Made by a program: the position numbers and the translations under genes
Notes under the pieces: model-generated
What the model saw: the letters and a program-made list of their open reading frames with translations, nothing else
Databases searched by the model: none
What the model was told of the DNA's origin: nothing
Shown: positions 59,461 through 64,000 of the stretch, in pieces
How the letters are laid out: every line of letters begins with the position of its first letter
How positions within the stretch are numbered: position 1 is the stretch's first letter
From: Gammaproteobacteria bacterium
Lineage (GTDB): Bacteria > Pseudomonadota > Gammaproteobacteria > Xanthomonadales > SZUA-36
Assembly (NCBI GenBank): GCA_024279945.1
Contig: JAJRRA010000070.1
Location: 41,961 to 105,960 of the forward strand
Direction of reading: 5' to 3'
Length of the DNA stretch: 64,000 bases

Positions 59461-59742
59461 ATGGAAACCTATGTGATTCTGCGCCGCAGCGCCTGGGAAA
59501 CAGGCACCGACTTGGAAAAAGCAGCTGCAAAATCAACCCAGGTTGGTGATGAGGATATGCCTGACCAGGTCAGGTGGCTCAGGTCCTACGTTCTGGATGA
59601 AGAAGACGGCACACTGGGTACAGTGTGTATTTATCAGGCAGTGGACGAAGACGCCATCCTGGAACACGCCACCCGATCTGATATACCGGCAGACGAGGTT
59701 ATTCGGGTGATCGATACCGTACTGGTGAGGGATGATCCCTGA
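59461..59742 (+). CDS. DUF4242 family protein
   Basis: 93 residues, one ferredoxin-like alpha/beta domain: METYVILRR, VRWLRSYVLDEEDGTLGTVCIYQA and IPADEVIRVIDTVL match the DUF4242 pattern, whose studied member SCO4226 binds nickel. AATAAAGGAAC before the ATG is a good ribosome site. It is a single gene, flanked by 165 bp without other features on the left. Confidence 0.75.
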   Translation: METYVILRRSAWETGTDLEKAAAKSTQVGDEDMPDQVRWLRSYVLDEEDGTLGTVCIYQAVDEDAILEHATRSDIPADEVIRVIDTVLVRDDP

Positions 59743-59798
59743 TTTGATTCCAGGTCTGCACCATATAAGCCGCCCCGTGCAAACGGCCCGAGGCTAAC

Positions 59799-60377
59799 TT
59801 ATCCCTCATCTTTGACCTCATCTTCGGTGCCATCTTCAGCATCGTCTTTGGGCATATCCTGGCCCATGTCGATGTCAAAACTCTCCATCACCTTGCCCAG
59901 CTCATCCGGTTTTATGTTGCCGATAATGTTGACGAAAACAGCCTCATCCTGCTCCAGGGCCATGACGGTAATTCCTTCTACATTGCTTTTATTGAACTTC
60001 ATGAAAATCCGCACCTGCTCATCATCCGAGTTGACCGTCACCACGGACTCCCAGCCTTGCTTGCTGAGACGCGAGGAGATCGTCTTGACATAATCCACTG
60101 TACCTTCGGTCATCACGGGATTCTCAAAAACGCTGACACGCACCCCATGCAATCGCTTGAGTAATGCTGCCGCCTCCGGATCCTCGCTGGCGGTGAGCGC
60201 ACTGACCAGCCCGAGAAGTGAGCCACCCACCGCAATCTCTACGGAAGGCTCACCGAACGTGCTGTTGAGCTGACCAAAATCAACGTAGCCCGGAAAACCC
60301 TTCAGGGCGCCTTCCTGGGCCAGGACAGGCAATGCCAGCATGCTCATCAGGCCAAACAGTAATAATTTGAACTTCAT
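59799..60377 (-). CDS. DUF4252 exported protein
   Basis: 192 residues, signal peptide MKFKLLLFGLMSMLALPVLAQ. The mature protein has EIAVGGSLLGLVSALTASEDPEAAALL and QVRIFMKFNKSNVEGITVMALE, typical of DUF4252, and an acidic tail rich in Asp/Glu (about the last 20 residues). Its start overlaps the anti-sigma-like gene by four bases, so it belongs to the sigma-factor operon and may be its main output or a helper. Confidence 0.82.
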   Translation of the reverse strand: MKFKLLLFGLMSMLALPVLAQEGALKGFPGYVDFGQLNSTFGEPSVEIAVGGSLLGLVSALTASEDPEAAALLKRLHGVRVSVFENPVMTEGTVDYVKTISSRLSKQGWESVVTVNSDDEQVRIFMKFNKSNVEGITVMALEQDEAVFVNIIGNIKPDELGKVMESFDIDMGQDMPKDDAEDGTEDEVKDEG

Positions 60378-60889
60378 GTGTTTTTCTCCTTACGGGATTG
60401 TTCAGTAAAAGGGATATATTTGGAAATGTTGCCAGTCACGTCCCGGCGCAGTTCCGACCCCAGTAGCTGTTGAATTCGCTCACCGGTCATCAGGCCAACC
60501 TTGTCGATATAGGTGAATGCTACAGCCAGATCCTGTCGCGCCTGCTCAACCTCGGCCCGGGACGGCTGCTGTGGCTGCAATAACAGCAAAATAACGACAA
60601 GCAGCGGAATGGATGCAGTCAGGGTCCAACGTCGCGACCATTGGTACTGCCTGGTGTTGCGGGGTATCGCACGAAGCTTGCGGCGCAAGCTGGCGGGCGC
60701 TTGCTCGATACCGACCGACTCCATGCTGTTCTGCAGTTGGTAGGCCTCGATGATCGCCCGCGCCAGTTCGTGGTCTTTCTCCGCTGCCTGTTTCAATGCA
60801 GCAGCGGAGGCTTCATCCAGCTCGTTATCAAGCAAGGCGTTGATCTGCGCTTCCCATGCAGGCAACTCATTCCGGTTTTCAGTTGTCAT
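60374..60889 (-). CDS. Putative anti-sigma factor
   Basis: 171 residues. A cytoplasmic N-terminal region (about 1-85, AQINALLDNELDEASAAAL) precedes one membrane helix (about 90-107, TLTASIPLLVVILLLL) and a periplasmic C-terminal part. The zinc-binding HxxxCxxC motif of ZAS anti-sigmas is absent. Position supports the call: its start overlaps the sigma gene by four bases, and the protein has the one-helix topology of a membrane anti-sigma. Confidence 0.72.
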   Translation of the reverse strand: MTTENRNELPAWEAQINALLDNELDEASAAALKQAAEKDHELARAIIEAYQLQNSMESVGIEQAPASLRRKLRAIPRNTRQYQWSRRWTLTASIPLLVVILLLLQPQQPSRAEVEQARQDLAVAFTYIDKVGLMTGERIQQLLGSELRRDVTGNISKYIPFTEQSRKEKNT

Positions 60890-61374
60890 GGTCTTACCTC
60901 CGCCAGCTGCTCACGCAACTGTTTCCTCGCCCGGTGCAGATAGACCTTCACCTGAGACAGGCTTAATTCAAGCACGACTGCGACTTCCCCGTAGCTGTGT
61001 TGATGTATATCCCTGAGTACCACCAATGACCGATAGGGCTCTTTCAGCGCTTCAATAGCCTGTTTCAGCCACTGCCCGGTTTGGTGTTGTTGCAGGCCCT
61101 GCATCGGACCCGGTGTTTCGTCCTGATGGCGCCATTCCATCAATTCTTCCGTCGGATGCCGCCGGCGCAGGCGGTCCAGGCACCCGTTGCGCGTCACTTT
61201 CATCAACCAGGGCCGGATCTTGTCTTTATCGACTGAGTCCTGGTGGTTCCACAGCTTGACGAAGGCCTCCTGACAAACATCCTCAGCTTCCTGGGCGTCC
61301 TTCAACAGGTAGCGCGCCAGCGTCCAGGCCTGGTTCTGGTATTCCTCCACCCATTTTCGGTAGCGCCTGCTCAT
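60886..61374 (-). CDS. ECF RNA polymerase sigma factor
   Basis: Extracytoplasmic-function sigma factor, 162 residues. Region 2 includes EAEDVCQEAFVKLWNH and IRPWLMKVTRNGCLDRLRRR; region 4 has the helix-turn-helix SYGEVAVVLELSLSQVKVYLHRARKQL. It is first in an operon sigma/anti-sigma/DUF4252, so it is probably held by the overlapping membrane protein. It may autoregulate from the 61375-61466 gap. Confidence 0.92.
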   Translation of the reverse strand: MSRRYRKWVEEYQNQAWTLARYLLKDAQEAEDVCQEAFVKLWNHQDSVDKDKIRPWLMKVTRNGCLDRLRRRHPTEELMEWRHQDETPGPMQGLQQHQTGQWLKQAIEALKEPYRSLVVLRDIHQHSYGEVAVVLELSLSQVKVYLHRARKQLREQLAEVRP

Positions 61375-61466
61375 CTCAATAGACTATACGCAACAGCCGG
61401 GAAAAAGTTACAGGCCGGAATGTCACTACGGCAAGCAAGCCCGCACAAGGTAGAATTAAGTTACTT

Positions 61467-61799
61467 ATGAATCAGTACAAAGAAAAACTGCTGGCTCTGA
61501 AGCAGTCCCTGCTCAAGGCTCAGGAAACCGGCGATGAGGCGGAACAGACCGTTGAACTGGATCAGGCCTGCGTCGGCCGGCTTTCACGTATGGACGCCAT
61601 GCAGGCACAAGCCATGTCCATTGAAACCGGGCGGCGGCGGCGTGAAAAGCTGCGGCAAATTACCGCAGCGCTGTTACGAATTGACGCAGATGAATACGGC
61701 TATTGTCAGGAATGTGGCGAGGACATTGCGCCCGCACGGCTGAATTTTGATCCTACGGCACTGCTGTGCATCCAGTGCGCCTGCGCGAAAGAAAAATAG
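61467..61799 (+). CDS. TraR/DksA-type zinc-finger protein
   Basis: 110 residues. A coiled coil (about 1-70, with QAMSIETGRRRREKLRQI) leads into the C4 finger YCQECGEDIAPARLNFDPTALLCIQCA. It is shorter than DksA (about 150) and lacks its tip Asp pair, so it is a DksA-like or TraR-like binder of the RNA polymerase secondary channel at most. It is divergent from the ECF sigma operon and ends in TAG. Confidence 0.85.
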   Translation: MNQYKEKLLALKQSLLKAQETGDEAEQTVELDQACVGRLSRMDAMQAQAMSIETGRRRREKLRQITAALLRIDADEYGYCQECGEDIAPARLNFDPTALLCIQCACAKEK

Positions 61800-61821
61800 C
61801 GCTACCGCTGGATTATTCAGA

Positions 61822-63180
61822 TCAGAGATGATCCAGTGCTGCTTCGAGCTGACCAAGACGTGAATCTATCGCGCGGTTGATAACCTCGTGAATCTCGACT
61901 GAAAAGTCTTCCGGCATTTCCGCAAGTGCCTTGTCATTAGCTGCACCAGCAGCTTCAAGAATTGATGTGATGGCCTCTCGGATAATCGTGGGACCGAGTC
62001 CCGCCGCTTTACCGGTCTCGACAAAGTGCCTTCCGGTCATATCGAGAATCTTGTACTTGCGGTTCTTGCCAACGGACATTGCGAGCCTGTAGCTCCTGTG
62101 AGGAATCTGGTTTGCATCGAACGCCTGCTGTGCAGAAAGAACATCGTAGAATGGCGTGAGCCTGAATCCGCCTCCTGGACTCAGAAAGATACTGAAATTC
62201 TTTGCGTGACCATCGGTCGCCCCAATTAGCCAAAATATTATCTGCGCCTTAAAAAAGTCGGCTTGATCCTGCGTCGACTCATCGCTGGCTTGCAGAAGGG
62301 AGGATATATCAACGATGCCGGGGCCGTTTTGATGTCCCTCGACAGTCGCCTGATATTTACGGGTGGAAGGGACACCCAGTGCCTGACAGAAATCCTCCTG
62401 CGGCAATCTGAGCAATCGACCATCGTCTTGCCAGAGTCGATCAAATCGCTCGACAACGAGTACCCGGCGTTCTCCGAACATTTCAATCTCTGTCTGATTG
62501 ACGGGCAAGCCGAAGGCTTCAAGCAGCTTTAGGCAGAAGTGCTCATTGTCAACACTTTCCGCCATACCGATCAGGCCGAAAGCGGTTGGGATTTCGCCAA
62601 TCTGAGGCTTGAGGATGTGGGTAGTTGGTGTCGTTCCAAGAGGCCTCATCCATTGTCCTTCATGGAAAAGAAGCGCTGTTTTTTCCTGCGCACCTGCCAC
62701 TGAAATACGGAACTCGTGTTCCGGATCAATGCCAAGGGGCACACGCGCGAGATTTGCCAAAATGCGCTCGATCTCCTCTTCAGTAACGGGCTCGCCTCTG
62801 ACTTCCATCCGCGCATCTGCTTGCACGTCATCCGGAAGGAACTGCATCGCCCCGACACAGTCGCGACCTATCTGCTGAAGCAGGCTAAAGGCATCGGTGC
62901 CGCCAGCGCCGGTGCGCTCTGCCACTATGCGTCTGATATTCGGATTATCCGGTAAGAGATTGTCAAAGACTGCCACGACAGGCTCGCCACGATATGCAGT
63001 TTTGCGTAGAGCTAACGAAAGTGAGACCGCAAAGCTATGCTCCCATTCCAGCCACTCTTTCACGTACTGGAACTTGATCGCCCCGCTCGTCTCTTTCTCC
63101 AAACGGCCTACAAGCCGGTTGTTGATCAGGACATTTAGTGGTGTGTGTGTTTTCCTGCGCGCCATATCAGAATATGTCAC
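61822..63180 (-). CDS. hipA: Toxin HipA, serine/threonine kinase
   Basis: HipA kinase, 452 residues, GTG start at 63180 overlapping the hipB stop (an ATG at 63165 is also possible). HipA inactivates glutamyl-tRNA synthetase by phosphorylation and drives persistence. The N-terminal HipA domain (LINNRLVGRLEKE) contains LLPDNPNIRRIVAERTG. The phosphorylation/P-loop block is SVAGAQEKTALL, the catalytic loop GATDGHAKNFSIFL, and the metal motif YDVLSAQ, all intact. It forms an operon with hipB. Confidence 0.93.
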   Translation of the reverse strand: MTYSDMARRKTHTPLNVLINNRLVGRLEKETSGAIKFQYVKEWLEWEHSFAVSLSLALRKTAYRGEPVVAVFDNLLPDNPNIRRIVAERTGAGGTDAFSLLQQIGRDCVGAMQFLPDDVQADARMEVRGEPVTEEEIERILANLARVPLGIDPEHEFRISVAGAQEKTALLFHEGQWMRPLGTTPTTHILKPQIGEIPTAFGLIGMAESVDNEHFCLKLLEAFGLPVNQTEIEMFGERRVLVVERFDRLWQDDGRLLRLPQEDFCQALGVPSTRKYQATVEGHQNGPGIVDISSLLQASDESTQDQADFFKAQIIFWLIGATDGHAKNFSIFLSPGGGFRLTPFYDVLSAQQAFDANQIPHRSYRLAMSVGKNRKYKILDMTGRHFVETGKAAGLGPTIIREAITSILEAAGAANDKALAEMPEDFSVEIHEVINRAIDSRLGQLEAALDHL

Positions 63181-63418
63181 CTATGGATTTTTCGGAACTT
63201 TTGCTGCGCGCGGTGAGCTTCATTTCCAGATCTAGTGTCGCCAGCAAACGAAAGATCGTTTCGAGCCTGGTCCCCTCTTTCCCGTTCTCGATATGCGAGA
63301 TGGTTTTTTGCCCTGTTCCGGTCAGATCAGCGAGTGCCTGCTGTGACATACCACGCCGCACGCGCTCATTATGAATGAGTGAACCGAGTTGTTTTGCTGA
63401 TCTAACCATCTTAATCAT
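63167..63418 (-). CDS. hipB: Antitoxin HipB, HTH repressor
   Basis: 83 residues from ATG 63418, which has GGAGGTG just before it. The HTH_3 domain is MSQQALADLTGTGQKTISHIENGKEG, followed by LETIFRLLATLDLEM and a basic tail (KLTARSKSSEKS). HipB binds the hip operator and holds HipA in an inactive complex. Four phased boxes lie upstream at 63439-63535, so the operon is probably self-repressed. Confidence 0.93.
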   Translation of the reverse strand: MIKMVRSAKQLGSLIHNERVRRGMSQQALADLTGTGQKTISHIENGKEGTRLETIFRLLATLDLEMKLTARSKSSEKSIGDIF

Positions 63419-63438
63419 GACCACCTCCGAATCACACT

Positions 63439-63535
63439 ATACCCTATAAGGTATATTATAGCAATATACCCCATAGGGAATAATTATGTTTTATACCCCA
63501 AAAGGCATAATGCAATTATATACCCGACTGGGCGA
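63439..63535. promoter_or_regulatory. Four operator boxes of hipB, spaced 27 bp
   Basis: In the hipB-rep gap, four boxes start at 63439, 63466, 63493 and 63520, each exactly 27 bases apart: ATACCCTATAAGGTAT, ATACCCCATAGGGAAT, ATACCCCAAAAGGCAT and the weaker ATACCCGACTGGGCGA. The first is a near-perfect palindrome (ATACCnnnnnnGGTAT); the rest keep the ATACC half. The boxes fall between hipB and the start of its transcript region. HipB is the obvious ligand. Confidence 0.75.
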
Positions 63536-63603
63536 CAAGCCGGGTCACTTCGACAAGAGCTCAGCACATAGCATTCAGGCCGGTTTTTGGTACGGTAAAC
63601 GAC

Positions 63604-64000
63604 TTAGCCGCCAAACATTTCCTTCAGTTTATCCAGGTGAACTTTTGCCCGTTCACGGGTGTGCTCCTGGTCCTTCTCCGCATCCGTTCCACGCCACTCC
63701 AACAATTCGCTGGGTAATTCATCCAGAAAACGGCTGGGTTCACAACGGATCTGCTCACCATAGCGCCGGCGGCGCCCCGCATAACTGAGGGTCAGCGACT
63801 CCCGGGCGCGTGTGATTCCCACGTACAACAATCTGCGCTCTTCTTCCTCCCCACCCTCATCCAGGCTGATGCGATGCGGTAGCAGTTCCTCTTCCACGCC
63901 GGCAATAAAGATATGTGGAAATTCCAGACCCTTTGAACCGTGCAGTGTCATCAGACGAACCTCCTGGCTGGGCTCCTTCTCGTTATCCAGACTGGTCAAC
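63604..64000 (-). CDS. rep: ATP-dependent DNA helicase Rep (5' end outside window)
   Basis: C-terminal 132 codons of a UvrD/Rep superfamily 1 helicase; the start lies beyond 64000. Motif V is LMTLHGSKGLEFPHIFIAGV, followed by EEELLPHRIS, and motif VI is RRLLYVGITRARESLTL. The ending FLDELPSELLEW and the basic Lys/Glu tail match Rep rather than UvrD. It accounts for replication fork progress at protein blocks. About a fifth of the gene is visible. Confidence 0.9.
   Translation of the reverse strand, partial: LTSLDNEKEPSQEVRLMTLHGSKGLEFPHIFIAGVEEELLPHRISLDEGGEEEERRLLYVGITRARESLTLSYAGRRRRYGEQIRCEPSRFLDELPSELLEWRGTDAEKDQEHTRERAKVHLDKLKEMFGG

Noticed and set aside
63486..63788. 100-codon plus-strand frame across the hipB operators and rep
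   Set aside because: It crosses the operator boxes and is antisense to the conserved end of rep.

Overview
The window is a chromosomal segment of a gammaproteobacterium. This is suggested by atpI-atpB-atpE-atpF-atpH-atpA beside parA-parB-rsmG (a typical origin-proximal block), by coaBC-dut-algC and radC-rpmB-rpmG in the order known from Pseudomonas and Escherichia, and by tlpA-dsbD, aroQ-accB-accC-prmA and mpl. A plant-type glutamate-cysteine ligase, a K+-independent H+-pyrophosphatase and a PPi-dependent phosphofructokinase point to an environmental lineage (Woeseiales, Xanthomonadales or Chromatiales-like) rather than an enteric or pseudomonad. That placement is an inference. No rRNA, tRNA, CRISPR array, transposase or integrase was seen.

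Layout. 1-7188: start of the ATP synthase operon (atpA runs off the left edge), a structured 205-bp inverted repeat, then parB, parA and rsmG. 7205-7952: a REP pair and a small lipoprotein. 8021-15290: a six-gene oligopeptide ABC transporter operon with two substrate-binding proteins. 15333-16709: gshA broken by one in-frame TAG. 16748-23307: DUF3617 protein, RluE, AlgC, Dut, CoaBC, RadC, L28 and L33. 23300-39906: about 16.6 kb of surface-glycan genes (glycosyltransferases, deacetylase, epimerases, FAD enzymes, two kinds of sulfotransferase, methyltransferases), sitting between rpmG and mutM, which are neighbours in many relatives. 40071-47805: mutM, tdk, prmA, accC, accB, aroQ, a TlpA thioredoxin and a long DsbD. 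48114-52330: H+-pyrophosphatase, PPi-phosphofructokinase and adenylate kinase, a pyrophosphate-energy module. 52474-59742: membrane protein, mpl, a DedA-PAP2-LssY fusion, hemL, rubredoxin, PspC, a phosphoesterase, DUF192 and DUF4242 proteins. 59799-61799: an ECF sigma/anti-sigma/DUF4252 operon and a DksA-type zinc-finger protein. 61822-64000: a hipBA toxin-antitoxin locus with phased operators, then the 3' end of rep.

Best candidates for new biology: the glycan island with its cytosolic PAPS-type and exported ASST-type sulfotransferases and a cysteine-motif GMC oxidoreductase; two otherwise intact genes (gshA and an island methyltransferase) each cut by a single in-frame TAG; the structured element at 4651-4855 with GGA loops; a DedA-PAP2-LssY protein whose PAP2 catalytic residues are gone; ATP synthase subunit a with about 60 extra residues between its last two helices; and four 27-bp-phased operator boxes in front of hipB.
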